Shown: piece after piece, positions 24,415-33,363 of the stretch
Numbering within the stretch: position 1 is the stretch's first letter
How the letters are laid out: each line of letters starts with the position of its first letter
NCBI GenBank assembly: GCA_016281815.1
Contig: JAEEJK010000069.1
Span: forward strand, 1 to 64,000
Source: Prevotella sp.
Lineage (GTDB): Bacteria; Bacteroidota; Bacteroidia; Bacteroidales; Bacteroidaceae
Direction: 5' to 3'
DNA: 64,000 nucleotides
Program-made: the position numbers and the translations under genes
The notes under the pieces: generated by a model
The model's input: only the letters and a program-made list of their open reading frames with translations
What the model was told of the DNA's origin: nothing
Database searches by the model: none

Positions 24415-26223
24415 TTATTCCTTGTACATCTCCTCAATCTCCTCAGCATAGTTGCGCAAAAGCACGTTGCGCCTGATCTTCAGTGTGTTGGTAAGTTCTC
24501 CCTTCTCCATGCTGAACGGTTTGGGGAGGAGGGTGAAACGCTTGATGCGCTCATAACTAGCGAGTCCTTGCTGGAGGGTGTCCATCCGCTCCTGCATCAT
24601 CTCCATGATTGTGGGATTCACACACAATGCCTCACGCGACGCCGCCTTGATGCCCTGCTGAGCGGCATACTCCTCAAGCATGGTGAAGTCGGGCACAATG
24701 AGAGCAGACACAAACTTACGTTGGTCGGCGATGACTGCGATCTGGTCGACAAACTTGTCGACAAGCAGTTTCGACTCGATGAGTTGCGGTGCGATATACT
24801 TTCCGTTGGAGGTCTTGAAGAGGTCCTTGATGCGCTCCTTGAGGAAGAGTTCCCCATTGCGCAAATACCCTGCGTCGCCGGTGTGGAAAAATCCATCCTC
24901 ATCGAAAGAGGCTGCAGTGAGTTGCTCACGTTTGTAATACCCTTTGGTGATGGTTGGGCCCTTGAGCAATATCTCATCATTCTCCCCGATTTTCACCTGA
25001 ATGCTGGAGATGGGTCTTCCCACCGAACCAACGGTGTAGGGCGTGTTGAGGTGATCGTGTGATACGGTGGCGAGACTCTCCGTCAGTCCGTAGCCCACCA
25101 TCATGTTGATACCGATGGAGTGAACGAACTCCTCCACCTCCGGTGATACCGTGGCACCCGCTGTGGGGAAGAAGTGGGCACGCTCCAATCCGAGTTGTTT
25201 CCGTATCAGACTGAAGACGACCTTGTTGAAGAAAGCATATTCCATCTTGAGATGGGGTGGCGGGGTCCGTCCGTTGCTGAGGTATTCAATATTGTGGCGG
25301 CGGCCCACACTGAGAGCCTTCTTGAAGAGAGCCTTCTTGGCTCTGCCCGCGGTGTCGATCTTAGCCCTTACGCCCACGAGCACTTTCTCCCAGAAGCGAG
25401 GAACGGAGCACATGCAACTGGGATGGATCTCGCGCATGGTCTCCTGTATCTCCTTGGGATAAGTGTTGATGGCAAGCCTTGCCCCCACTGTGAGGCAGAG
25501 GATGGCCCATCCGCGCTCAAAGACATGGGTATAGGGCAAAAAGTTCATCACCACATCATTCTCATTCACCGGCACATGCTCGTGGTTGCCCTCCATGGCA
25601 GCATGGTACTGTCCGTGGGTAAGGATAACGCCCTTGCTGTCGCCAGTGGTGCCGCTGGTGTAGAGGATATTGGCGATGTCATCGTAGGATGCCTCGGCAC
25701 AACGCTGGTCCACCTCCGTCTGTCTCGGGTAATTTTCCCCAAGTTTGAGGAAGTCGTCGAAATAGATGGCGTTGGCATCATTGGGATGGATGGTGACACT
25801 CTTGTCGAAGATGATGATGCGTTCCAAAGAGGGGCATTGGGGGAACACACGGTGTGCCTTGTCATACTGCTCCTGCTCACCGACGAAGAGCATGCGCACC
25901 TCGGCGTCGGAAATCATAAACCTTATCTGCTCCTCGCTGCTGGTGGCATAGAAAGGCACGGTAACGGCTCTTATGCCAAACGCACCAAAGTCGACATAAA
26001 GGTATTGCACGGCATTTTGCGAGAACACGCCGATATTTTCCTGCACCTGCACGCCAAGATTGAGCATGGCGTTGGAAACTTGTCTGACATAGTGGGAGAA
26101 CTGGTTCCATGAAACGGATTTCCATTCCTTGCTTCCGAAATCACGGTATGTCAGCGCCTCTTTCTCGCCGAAGATCTTTGCCTGCTCATGGATAAGCATC
26201 GAAAAGTGACAATTTGTCTGCAT
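24415..26223 (-). CDS. Long-chain acyl-CoA ligase (AMP-forming)
   Basis: Enzyme of 602 residues that activates long-chain fatty acids with ATP and CoA through an acyl-AMP. The AMP-binding motif ILYTSGTTGDSKGVILTH, the VGYGLTESLATVS stretch and the HTGDAGYLRNGELFLKERIKDLFK hinge region are all in place. The start MQTNCHFSML at 26223 is chosen because a -7 box (TATCTTTG, minus strand 26248-26255) lies inside the longer frame. It opens the operon that includes prfB. The exact chain length is not readable; the long eukaryote-like insertions fit the long-chain (FadD15/ACSL-like) branch. Confidence 0.9.
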   Translation of the reverse strand: MQTNCHFSMLIHEQAKIFGEKEALTYRDFGSKEWKSVSWNQFSHYVRQVSNAMLNLGVQVQENIGVFSQNAVQYLYVDFGAFGIRAVTVPFYATSSEEQIRFMISDAEVRMLFVGEQEQYDKAHRVFPQCPSLERIIIFDKSVTIHPNDANAIYFDDFLKLGENYPRQTEVDQRCAEASYDDIANILYTSGTTGDSKGVILTHGQYHAAMEGNHEHVPVNENDVVMNFLPYTHVFERGWAILCLTVGARLAINTYPKEIQETMREIHPSCMCSVPRFWEKVLVGVRAKIDTAGRAKKALFKKALSVGRRHNIEYLSNGRTPPPHLKMEYAFFNKVVFSLIRKQLGLERAHFFPTAGATVSPEVEEFVHSIGINMMVGYGLTESLATVSHDHLNTPYTVGSVGRPISSIQVKIGENDEILLKGPTITKGYYKREQLTAASFDEDGFFHTGDAGYLRNGELFLKERIKDLFKTSNGKYIAPQLIESKLLVDKFVDQIAVIADQRKFVSALIVPDFTMLEEYAAQQGIKAASREALCVNPTIMEMMQERMDTLQQGLASYERIKRFTLLPKPFSMEKGELTNTLKIRRNVLLRNYAEEIEEMYKE

Positions 26224-26247
26224 AATCCTTTCTTTCTTTTGTTGCTG

Positions 26248-26255
26248 CAAAGATA
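26248..26255 (-). promoter_or_regulatory. -7 box of the acyl-CoA ligase operon
   Basis: TATCTTTG on the minus strand 25 bases before the ATG at 26223; no clear TTG box at the usual distance. It decides the start codon of the gene. Confidence 0.55.
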
Positions 26256-26343
26256 TTGTTTTTTTTTGATTAAGCGAGGGAAAAGCAGACAAAAATGCAT
26301 TATCCTATCAAAGAAATGTCTGAAAGGCGGAAAAGGAGGAAGG

Positions 26344-28242
26344 CTACAATAAGGGATGGTAGCGTCCCCACGGATGGGTGCACAGGCGGCAGATGCGTAT
26401 CACAGAGCCTTGAGAGCATTTGTTGCCACGAAAAGCCATCGTTGCCGCATGTCCGTCACCTTGTTCTTTGTTGTATTTTGAGAGCAGCAAGCGAATGTTC
26501 CCTTTTTTCATGGCCTGGAACACGTTTCCCGTCACATGGAAAGACGTTTTTCCCCAGTAATCGCTCAGTCTTACGGGGAACAGCCATTCCCGTTTGGGGT
26601 ATTTCTCACGGCTCCACCACTCGTCCGAGGAGAAGCGGGCTGCCTTGAAGACATTGTTGTCGCAAGAGAAATGGGTGACCAGCCATTGGTTGGAGTCGAG
26701 GCTGCCGCTGATATTCCCTGTTCCGGCATCGACGACATTCTCAGAGAAAGTGAAGTCTGCCACGGGGATGTTGTAGCCCGTATAGTCCTGGATATTGATG
26801 GTGAGCACATCATCGAGGTCAAGGCTGCGGTCATAATCGATCTCAGCCCTGTAATCACCGCCATCCTCCGGATAGGTGCGCTCTTTCCATAGTTTCGCTA
26901 TGGCTGCCCGGTCTATTCTGAACACATTCTTCCTGTAATATCTCACCATCCTCCGGTGCTTCTTGGCACTTGGAGCATCACCGCCAAACAAGCGCTTTGT
27001 CGGGATGCCATGTCCTTTTGACTTGACGATGCCAGTGGCATCCCTGTCTTTGGTCAGGCGAACCACGTTCTCCACCAAGTTATTGGCATAGTAGAGTTGC
27101 TGTCCATTGAAATAGATATCATACAGAGCAGGACGGGCATTGATCTTCTGACCTTTCTTGTCCGTAAACAACGACTCCCCTGCCACTATGCCGGTAATCT
27201 TGTTGCGGAGCATATAGAGCACGCTGTTCTCCACCAAGGCTCCGCAATAATAGGTCACCCAAGTCACCCTCTTTCGGAAAACCCTTTCCACGCCACGGAA
27301 CTGGTTGCCGACAATATAAAACGGGCACGACATGTAGGCCATCAAGTTGGCATAAGCCTTGTTGTTGTTGGTGCTCATCTCCACGCCGCTGGCCCTGAGT
27401 TGGTCGAAAGTGCTGCCGAGGATGCGGCAACTCTCCGTCACACGCAGACAGTCGCTTTGGAGGGCAGAATGTCCGTGAAACGAACAGTTGTCCACGTAGA
27501 TATGTCGGATGAAATTGCGGTCGACAGGTATCCACCGAGAGGCAAATGGGTTGATGTCCTCACAGAAAAATGAGACATACCTTCCGCCCTTATCAGCAAC
27601 GGTATTCTCAAAGACACAGCCCACGGCCTGGAACTGTTCAACTCCCTTTGGGCCGCAGTTGATAAAATAAGAGAAATACTGACAGCCGTTGGTCGTCACG
27701 GTCCGTACCTTGCGGAGATTCAGCGAGTGTTCTGTGTAAAACAGGATGTCGCGGGTCAAGAAACCACCTGCCGCCTTGCCATCCACCTCACCATCGATGA
27801 CAAAATCACGTGGGAGGACAATGGCTTTCTCTTTGCCATCACTGCCATTGTAGTAGCGCGGGTGTGAATAGCCCGCGGCAAAGGGGAGTTTCACATAATA
27901 TATCTTGTCAAGTTTCAGACCGACGCAGTGGCTGTCGCGCACCGCTGCCCGCAAGGCAGCGGCATTGGCCAGTCCTACCTCGGCACTTGTCCCCTCCCGC
28001 AAACCGACCGCTGCTGCGGTCCATAGGCTTGGTTCGTCACTATTGTCGTTGGCCTTGACCTTGGCATCCAGATAAGGAAGTCTCAGCGCGCCCCGCACAT
28101 CATCCACCGTGATGTTCTCGGGAGTTTTGTCCACATGGACAACCCCCGGATTGCCTGCAGTCACATCAAAGGGCTGGGGGGCGGCAGCCAACCCGGTTGC
28201 CGCTGCTGCAAGAAGCAAAATTGTCATCCATGTGCGCCCCAT
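26344..28242 (-). CDS. Secreted right-handed beta-helix protein, function unknown
   Basis: Secreted protein of 632 residues with a signal peptide (MTILLLAAAATGLAA). The middle is rich in the short-strand and turn pattern of parallel beta-helices: VTTNGCQYFSYFINCG, IYVDNCSFHGHSALQSDC, ILGSTFDQLRASGVEMS and ENNVFKAARF-like units. Such folds are typical of pectate lyases, polygalacturonases and related carbohydrate-active proteins, but no catalytic triad can be named. It lies three bases after a second protein of similar kind and ends an operon that starts with glsA. A host- or plant-glycan role is a guess. Confidence 0.5.
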   Translation of the reverse strand: MGRTWMTILLLAAAATGLAAAPQPFDVTAGNPGVVHVDKTPENITVDDVRGALRLPYLDAKVKANDNSDEPSLWTAAAVGLREGTSAEVGLANAAALRAAVRDSHCVGLKLDKIYYVKLPFAAGYSHPRYYNGSDGKEKAIVLPRDFVIDGEVDGKAAGGFLTRDILFYTEHSLNLRKVRTVTTNGCQYFSYFINCGPKGVEQFQAVGCVFENTVADKGGRYVSFFCEDINPFASRWIPVDRNFIRHIYVDNCSFHGHSALQSDCLRVTESCRILGSTFDQLRASGVEMSTNNNKAYANLMAYMSCPFYIVGNQFRGVERVFRKRVTWVTYYCGALVENSVLYMLRNKITGIVAGESLFTDKKGQKINARPALYDIYFNGQQLYYANNLVENVVRLTKDRDATGIVKSKGHGIPTKRLFGGDAPSAKKHRRMVRYYRKNVFRIDRAAIAKLWKERTYPEDGGDYRAEIDYDRSLDLDDVLTINIQDYTGYNIPVADFTFSENVVDAGTGNISGSLDSNQWLVTHFSCDNNVFKAARFSSDEWWSREKYPKREWLFPVRLSDYWGKTSFHVTGNVFQAMKKGNIRLLLSKYNKEQGDGHAATMAFRGNKCSQGSVIRICRLCTHPWGRYHPLL

Positions 28243-28245
28243 AGT

Positions 28246-30744
28246 TCACTGCCATTTGATGCGAAGATGATGCAGCATCGTGGTACTCTCGCCACAAGAG
28301 CCCGTGTGCTGGATGATAAAGCCCCCGTCAGCATCGGGCTCAATCGCGGCACTGAGGCTTACCTCGGTTTGCAAGACAGGATCGTCGGGCACAGACAATG
28401 GTGTGTCAGTAGTGACATGGGCTGAAACCTGGCCGTCGGCATACCTCAACAGTATATGACAGCCGGTGCGGTAGCATACTGCGCTTACGGGGTCTGTGAT
28501 TGGGGTGACGGCACCATGGTCATAGCGCACCAAAAGGAAATCGACTGCTTTGGCATACTTGGTGGTGCGGATGATGCGAAGGGCATAACCGGTGAGCGTA
28601 CGTGTGTTGAACTTGATCCCCACATCCATGTATTGTCCTGTGGCACTGCCAAACCCCTGCCCCGCCGTCTTAGTGGGGTCGACATCCAGCAGCACCTCCA
28701 TATCTTCATAGGTGCCTTTTGCCGGGGTGAACATCATGCGTGCACCTCGCTGAGCCTGAAGAAGTCCCTTGCCTACAGCACCATTGAAGCCTTCGCCATA
28801 CTCCCACATGGGTTTTGAGGAATCAAACGACCACGGATACTCAGCCGTGTCGGATGGTTTGTAGCCATCCACGGTCCAGCACCCCTCTTTTATCAACGGT
28901 TGCCATCCACAATAAAAATCATGGAAATCTGTCTCATAGACACCGCCAGGGGCCACGTCTCGACACCTGACTCTCTGTTTTCCAACCACTTTGACAGTGT
29001 CGCCAAAAGAACTGCGGGCATGGCGTGGACGGATGACTGCTATGATATATTTCCCCTCCTCACCTTCACGGAGGATGAGATCGCGCTTGGGCGCTTCATG
29101 ACTGGCTGCTACCGGCACTGCCTGAGAGAAGTCCTGAGTGTCAGCCACATACCAGGTGATTTCAGAGGAATCGCCGTGGCTGTCCGTCGACAGACGGTAT
29201 TCCAAGTGAGCAGTCTGGTTGCTGATGCGTATCTTTGGTTTTCCCCTGAGGGTTGGCGCGGGAAGCGGCCGCCCCTCCAAATGGACCATGGCCGCTCCCT
29301 CCAAACCATCTGGCGAGGAAACCATTATGGGGATATGTAATGGTTCGTCTTCATCATAGTCAGAGGAAATGTGGAGCAGACCATCCTCACTTTGTTTGAT
29401 TTGTATAAATTTTTCAAACTTCTCATCCACTTTCCAGGTAAGAATTTGCCGCTCTGCCTGATAGCCATCATGTCGTTGGACAGAAGCCGTCAGGACCTTC
29501 TCTTTTTCACCGCCATGGAGGTTGATCTCATGAGGTGCCACGGTCAGAGATGTGGGGATGGCAACCACATTCCCCGTTTGCCGAAGCGGATTCCAGCCAT
29601 CATCACCGGCAAGCAGACCGGCGACATTGTATTCCCCTGCAGTTTTATAGGCTCTGAGCAATGGGAGACCATCCATGCAGACAGATGTTTCAGGGTGTTC
29701 TGCCTCCACCAGATAAGGTTGTCCGTTGAGTGTCACATTGCTGTAATAGCAGCGCAGCCACTGAGCAGGATAAGCGGTCCAACCCACATAAGTGGGAGCA
29801 TCTGCATGGAAGCGGCAATCGACAAGGGTAAGCGGTCCTGAAGCCTTGCAGAAATAAGAGCGGCTGTTTTCACTCCTCAGATGGAAGTCGCAGTCGAGCA
29901 TCACCGCCCCAGTCCGCCTGGTGGTATAGAATGGCTTTTGTCCGAAAAAATCAAAATCGCAGTGAAGGTAAACTCCATTGCCCGTAAGGGCATCGTCGGT
30001 ACACTCCATGTGGCAATGGTCGAAGAGGATGCGCTTGGCTCCGTTGAGAGGATTCATGTTGAGCCTGCTGATGAACCTGACATGGCGTGCCACCACACGG
30101 TCGCCATGACAATAAGCCACATGTGCCTGAGTGATGGCGTCGCTTCGCTTGTTTCGCCCCAGTTTCGGAAGCAGCGGATATTCGAGGTCGACATTGCAGA
30201 AGTTGCCCATGGTGAGGTTGCTCACCTGCAAGCCATCGCCGTAGAAGTCGAACATGGTGAAATTGCCCACGGCTCCTTGCGTCTGTCCTCGCTGCGAGGC
30301 CAGCACCACATGACGGGCATCCTCTGTAAGGCCGATGAGATGAAGATTCTGACACCTGACAGTAAGGCCGATAGGCTCATGGCCTTTCTCCCCTACTCGT
30401 ATGGCCGGGTCGTCGGGGTCGTCCACCCAATAGACATACGGAGCGATGTATACCACCATAGGGTCGTCGGGAGTGCCATCGCTGAGATGCTCCATGGCAT
30501 CGCGGAAACTGCCAAAAAGAAATGGACACGTCCTGACTATCTCCTCGTCGGCCGTCGCATCCACCAGGAAATGATGACTGTCGAGTGAGTATGTCTGTTG
30601 TCCGTAAGTGAATTGGTTGGAACGTACAAGGCGTACAGGATGGACAGAGTCAAGAGGATGGTTGAGCACCCCATCGCCTCCCATGGCAACGGCAGTCCAC
30701 CAAAGAAGGCACATGGTGCACCACTGTCTGAGCCCTATCTGCAT
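28246..30744 (-). CDS. Large secreted beta-helix protein, pectinesterase/pectate-lyase-like
   Basis: Secreted protein of 832 residues starting with a hydrophobic leader (MCLLWWTAVAMGG). Residues about 75-330 look like a pectinesterase or pectate-lyase type beta-helix: FRDAMEHLSDGTPDDPMVVYIAP at its start, then LHLIGLTEDARHVVLAS, FYGDGLQVSNLTMGNF and ILFDHCHMECTDDALTGNG. Further on come Ig-like beta regions (about 390-560) and a C-terminal jelly-roll-like domain (about 600-832, FYCGWQPLIKEGCWTVDGYK). It lies three bases past glsB, in the same operon. I do not recognise a specific family, and catalytic residues are not assigned. Confidence 0.55.
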   Translation of the reverse strand: MQIGLRQWCTMCLLWWTAVAMGGDGVLNHPLDSVHPVRLVRSNQFTYGQQTYSLDSHHFLVDATADEEIVRTCPFLFGSFRDAMEHLSDGTPDDPMVVYIAPYVYWVDDPDDPAIRVGEKGHEPIGLTVRCQNLHLIGLTEDARHVVLASQRGQTQGAVGNFTMFDFYGDGLQVSNLTMGNFCNVDLEYPLLPKLGRNKRSDAITQAHVAYCHGDRVVARHVRFISRLNMNPLNGAKRILFDHCHMECTDDALTGNGVYLHCDFDFFGQKPFYTTRRTGAVMLDCDFHLRSENSRSYFCKASGPLTLVDCRFHADAPTYVGWTAYPAQWLRCYYSNVTLNGQPYLVEAEHPETSVCMDGLPLLRAYKTAGEYNVAGLLAGDDGWNPLRQTGNVVAIPTSLTVAPHEINLHGGEKEKVLTASVQRHDGYQAERQILTWKVDEKFEKFIQIKQSEDGLLHISSDYDEDEPLHIPIMVSSPDGLEGAAMVHLEGRPLPAPTLRGKPKIRISNQTAHLEYRLSTDSHGDSSEITWYVADTQDFSQAVPVAASHEAPKRDLILREGEEGKYIIAVIRPRHARSSFGDTVKVVGKQRVRCRDVAPGGVYETDFHDFYCGWQPLIKEGCWTVDGYKPSDTAEYPWSFDSSKPMWEYGEGFNGAVGKGLLQAQRGARMMFTPAKGTYEDMEVLLDVDPTKTAGQGFGSATGQYMDVGIKFNTRTLTGYALRIIRTTKYAKAVDFLLVRYDHGAVTPITDPVSAVCYRTGCHILLRYADGQVSAHVTTDTPLSVPDDPVLQTEVSLSAAIEPDADGGFIIQHTGSCGESTTMLHHLRIKWQ

Positions 30745-30747
30745 TTC

Positions 30748-31755
30748 CTAAATATTGGAGCCCTTGTTGAGTTCCTTGGAGAGCAGTTTTCCCACATCGC
30801 CTGTTGACATATTCAGTGCCTCGGGATGCTCGCGGATATAGGAGTCGATGTGGCGGATTCGCTTCTCCTCGAGAATCTCATCAACGGCGATGAGGATGCC
30901 CGTCTCCTCAACATCACCGAATCCGTCGTTGATGGCAGTGCCGAACATGCGCATGGTGGGACTGAGTCCCATATAGGCATTGACAAGTGGCGGAATGTTG
31001 ATGCCGAGTTTGCGGATCTCAAGGTTGAGGATGCGGTAATCCTCCCTCAGGTCGTCCTTGCAGAGAATGGATGCAAGCACCTCAGGGTCGGTGTCCATCT
31101 GAAGTGGGTTCATAGGCATGATCAGTCCTTCCTTATCTCCGAAATGCTTGTTGAGGAAATAAAGAATCATGTCACGGCCCAATCTGACATACGAAGGATA
31201 CATGGTCATCTTCCCAAAGAAATACTTGACCTTTGGCATGATGACTGTGAGTGCGCCCAGTCCGTCCCACAGGTTGTCAAGTGCGAAGAGGCTTTTCGAA
31301 CCCTTCCTGCTGCTCTGATAAGGAACAGTCACATAGGAGCGTGCCAACTCTATGGTCTGTGGGAGATAGTCCTTGATGAACTTGTCTGAGAAGTGGAACA
31401 TGTGGCTGGTTGCAAGGATGGGTTGTCCTTTCTCGTCGAAGTCCACCTCATTGCCCAGTTTATACCGGTAACCGCCGATAATCTCCTCCTCGTCGGGATT
31501 CCATACGAGCAACTGCTTGTAGCAATTGTCCATCAGGTCAAACTCATCGAGATCGAGCGCTTTTCCTGTACCGCCTCCTGCTTCACGGAACACTTCCTCA
31601 CGCTGTCTTCCGATTTCCCTTACCACATTGGGAGAATCATGGATGTCAACAACATAGATTTGGTTGTGACTCTTGTTGGTCATGCGCAGACGCTTGTCGG
31701 GCGTCAGTTCCGCCTTAAGCAGTTCTTTGTCAACGGGGGGGATAATCTGTTCCAT
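30748..31755 (-). CDS. glsB: Glycine-lipid N-acyltransferase (GNAT/OlsB-like)
   Basis: Acyltransferase of 335 residues of the OlsB-type GNAT family (acyl-ACP-dependent hemolysin-like N-acyltransferases). Motifs include REIGRQREEVFREAGGGTG, GGYRYKLG and ELARSYVTVPYQSSRKGSKSL, the last matching the conserved ELGRSxVxPxYQ block. In Bacteroides, GlsB with GlsA makes glycine lipids: GlsB attaches a 3-hydroxy acyl chain to glycine. It starts at 31755, four bases after glsA stops. The link to glycine lipids is from this known pair; the sequence itself shows the enzyme family. Confidence 0.78.
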   Translation of the reverse strand: MEQIIPPVDKELLKAELTPDKRLRMTNKSHNQIYVVDIHDSPNVVREIGRQREEVFREAGGGTGKALDLDEFDLMDNCYKQLLVWNPDEEEIIGGYRYKLGNEVDFDEKGQPILATSHMFHFSDKFIKDYLPQTIELARSYVTVPYQSSRKGSKSLFALDNLWDGLGALTVIMPKVKYFFGKMTMYPSYVRLGRDMILYFLNKHFGDKEGLIMPMNPLQMDTDPEVLASILCKDDLREDYRILNLEIRKLGINIPPLVNAYMGLSPTMRMFGTAINDGFGDVEETGILIAVDEILEEKRIRHIDSYIREHPEALNMSTGDVGKLLSKELNKGSNI

Positions 31756-31759
31756 GGAT

Positions 31760-32602
31760 TTATTTTGAAGGTGCTTGAAGTTCGTAAACCTTGTCCTGCA
31801 CATACAAGGCCCATTGTGCGGGTTTTCTTGACTTGTCGAAAGTCTGCCAGGGGATGGGCTTTCCGATGGTCACGTGAAAAGTCTGGTGGACATTGCGGTA
31901 CATCTCGTCAACCAGATAGAGCATGGCGATGTTCACTTTGAGGCCAAGTGTCTTGCAAATATTGGCGATGCGGTAGAAGCGGTCGGAATTGCGCCCGCTG
32001 AAATGAATCGGCACCACATCCCTGTGGGTCTCGACACTCTTGGAAATGAATGTCTTCGTCCAAGGCAAGTCCCTGATGACACCGTTGGTCTTCCGCGAAC
32101 AGAGACCTGCCGGGAACATGAGCATGTGGTTGTCGCTCTCGAATCCAGCCTTCACCATCGCGGGGAAATTGCGGCTCTGGCTTCCCGTCTTATTGATAGG
32201 GATACACAGTGGAGCCAGACCAGGGAGATTCATGAGCAGGTCGTTGACCAGATATTTGAACTTGCCGTTGTAAAACCTGCCTATCACAGCCCCGAGTGCC
32301 ACACCGTCCTCACCACCAAGGGGATGATTGCTCACAAAGGTGTAGAAGCGCCCGTCATCAGGTGCCGGAAGGTTTTCCTTGCCTTCCACCACAAGAGTCA
32401 TATCCAAGTATCTCACACATTCCTCCAGCCATTCCACACCTTTCTTGTCGCGTGATTTCCAAAGGAATGCATTCACCTCATCCTGATGAAGGACGTGGCG
32501 GAGCCAACTGCGGACAAAACCAGGAACGTACTTGGCCTTGCCACCCATCTTGTCGGCAAGAATACGGTCGATGTCTATGGTTTTCTCTGTTATCTCGGTC
32601 AT
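31760..32602 (-). CDS. glsA: Glycine-lipid O-acyltransferase (PlsC-like)
   Basis: Inner-membrane acyltransferase of 280 residues of the PlsC/hemolysin-like family. The catalytic block is SNHPLGGEDGVALG, the Bacteroidetes form of the NHxxxxD motif, and the substrate-binding block is MLMFPAGLCSRK with a later GKPIPWQTF. The start at 32602 (MTEITEKTID) is chosen because a -7 box lies at 32627-32634; the longer frame would begin with a phenylalanine-rich stretch without family match. Downstream glsB completes the pair that makes glycine lipids; GlsA adds the second acyl chain through an ester bond. Confidence 0.78.
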   Translation of the reverse strand: MTEITEKTIDIDRILADKMGGKAKYVPGFVRSWLRHVLHQDEVNAFLWKSRDKKGVEWLEECVRYLDMTLVVEGKENLPAPDDGRFYTFVSNHPLGGEDGVALGAVIGRFYNGKFKYLVNDLLMNLPGLAPLCIPINKTGSQSRNFPAMVKAGFESDNHMLMFPAGLCSRKTNGVIRDLPWTKTFISKSVETHRDVVPIHFSGRNSDRFYRIANICKTLGLKVNIAMLYLVDEMYRNVHQTFHVTIGKPIPWQTFDKSRKPAQWALYVQDKVYELQAPSK

Positions 32603-32626
32603 GATATACGGTTTCCTTACAAATTG

Positions 32627-32634
32627 CAAAAATA
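32627..32634 (-). promoter_or_regulatory. -7 box of the glsA-glsB operon
   Basis: TATTTTTG on the minus strand, 25 bases before the glsA ATG, matches TAnnTTTG. No clear TTG box was found at the right distance. Confidence 0.5.
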
Positions 32635-32810
32635 ACCCATCTTTTTGAAATAAGTGGCATTTTTCTAAAAAAAAGTGTCCGATACGGAATATTTTCAAAA
32701 AAAATGGGCGAAAAAGATAGAAATTTGCTAAAAAGACGCTCCGTTTCTTATAGGTTAGAAAGTGCCCTTTTGGCCTCTTTTCAGACACCTTATTTTTTTT
32801 GCAAAAAAAG

Positions 32811-32852
32811 TGGGGGAAAATGGTGGAAAGTGGGGGAAAATGTGTAATTTTG
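32811..32852 (+). promoter_or_regulatory. MraZ box overlapping the mraZ promoter
   Basis: Four five-base units start exactly ten bases apart: TGGGG (32811), TGGTG (32821), TGGGG (32831) and a weaker TGTGT (32841), separated by GAAAA, GAAAG and GAAAA. This matches the TGGGN-N5 repeat bound by MraZ rings. The last unit runs into TAATTTTG (32845-32852), the -7 box of the dcw cluster, so bound MraZ would block the promoter. No good TTG box is present. Confidence 0.85.
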
Positions 32853-32880
32853 AAGCCGAATTTGAAAAAACGGGAAAAGC

Positions 32881-33363
32881 ATGCAGTTATTGGGCAACAT
32901 AGAAGCCAGAACCGACTCTAAGGGAAGGGTGTTTCTGCCGGCTGCGTTCCGAAAGGAACTGCAGACAAGCGGCAGCGGCGGACTTGTGCTGCGCAAGGAT
33001 GTATGGCAGCCCTGCCTGACGCTTTATCCCGAGTCGTCTTGGAATGAATTGATGTCGGCCCTGAGACTGCGAATCAACCGGTGGAATCCCCACCATCAAC
33101 AGGTCTACCGCCAGTTTCTCTGCGATGTGGAGATGGTGAGTGTGGACAGCAGCGGGCGCATCCTCATCCCTCGGCGCCTGCTTGACGCCACCGGCATCGG
33201 CCAGACGCTGCGCTTCATCGGCATGGGTGACTACATAGAGATCTGGAGTGGCGAGAAGACAGAGGAGCCATTCATCAATACTGAAGATTTCAGGCGTGAA
33301 CTGGCAGCACTCATGGACTGCAGTCCACAACAGCCACCCAGGAAGGAGGGCAGTGATGAGTGA
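32881..33363 (+). CDS. mraZ: Transcriptional regulator MraZ
   Basis: AbrB-like DNA-binding protein of 160 residues, slightly longer than the usual 140-150, with two swapped-hairpin repeats: ARTDSKGRVFLPAAFRKEL and VSVDSSGRILIPRRLLDATG. Family members form rings that bind TGGGN repeats before their own gene and repress the dcw cluster. Such a box lies at 32811-32845. The gene overlaps rsmH by eight bases. The C-terminal tail QQPPRKEGSDE is extra and disordered-looking. Confidence 0.93.
   Translation: MQLLGNIEARTDSKGRVFLPAAFRKELQTSGSGGLVLRKDVWQPCLTLYPESSWNELMSALRLRINRWNPHHQQVYRQFLCDVEMVSVDSSGRILIPRRLLDATGIGQTLRFIGMGDYIEIWSGEKTEEPFINTEDFRRELAALMDCSPQQPPRKEGSDE

Noticed and set aside
23773..25062. 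429-residue plus-strand open frame over prfB and the acyl-CoA ligase
   Set aside because: Runs across two well-identified genes on the other strand and has no recognisable domain or start signals.
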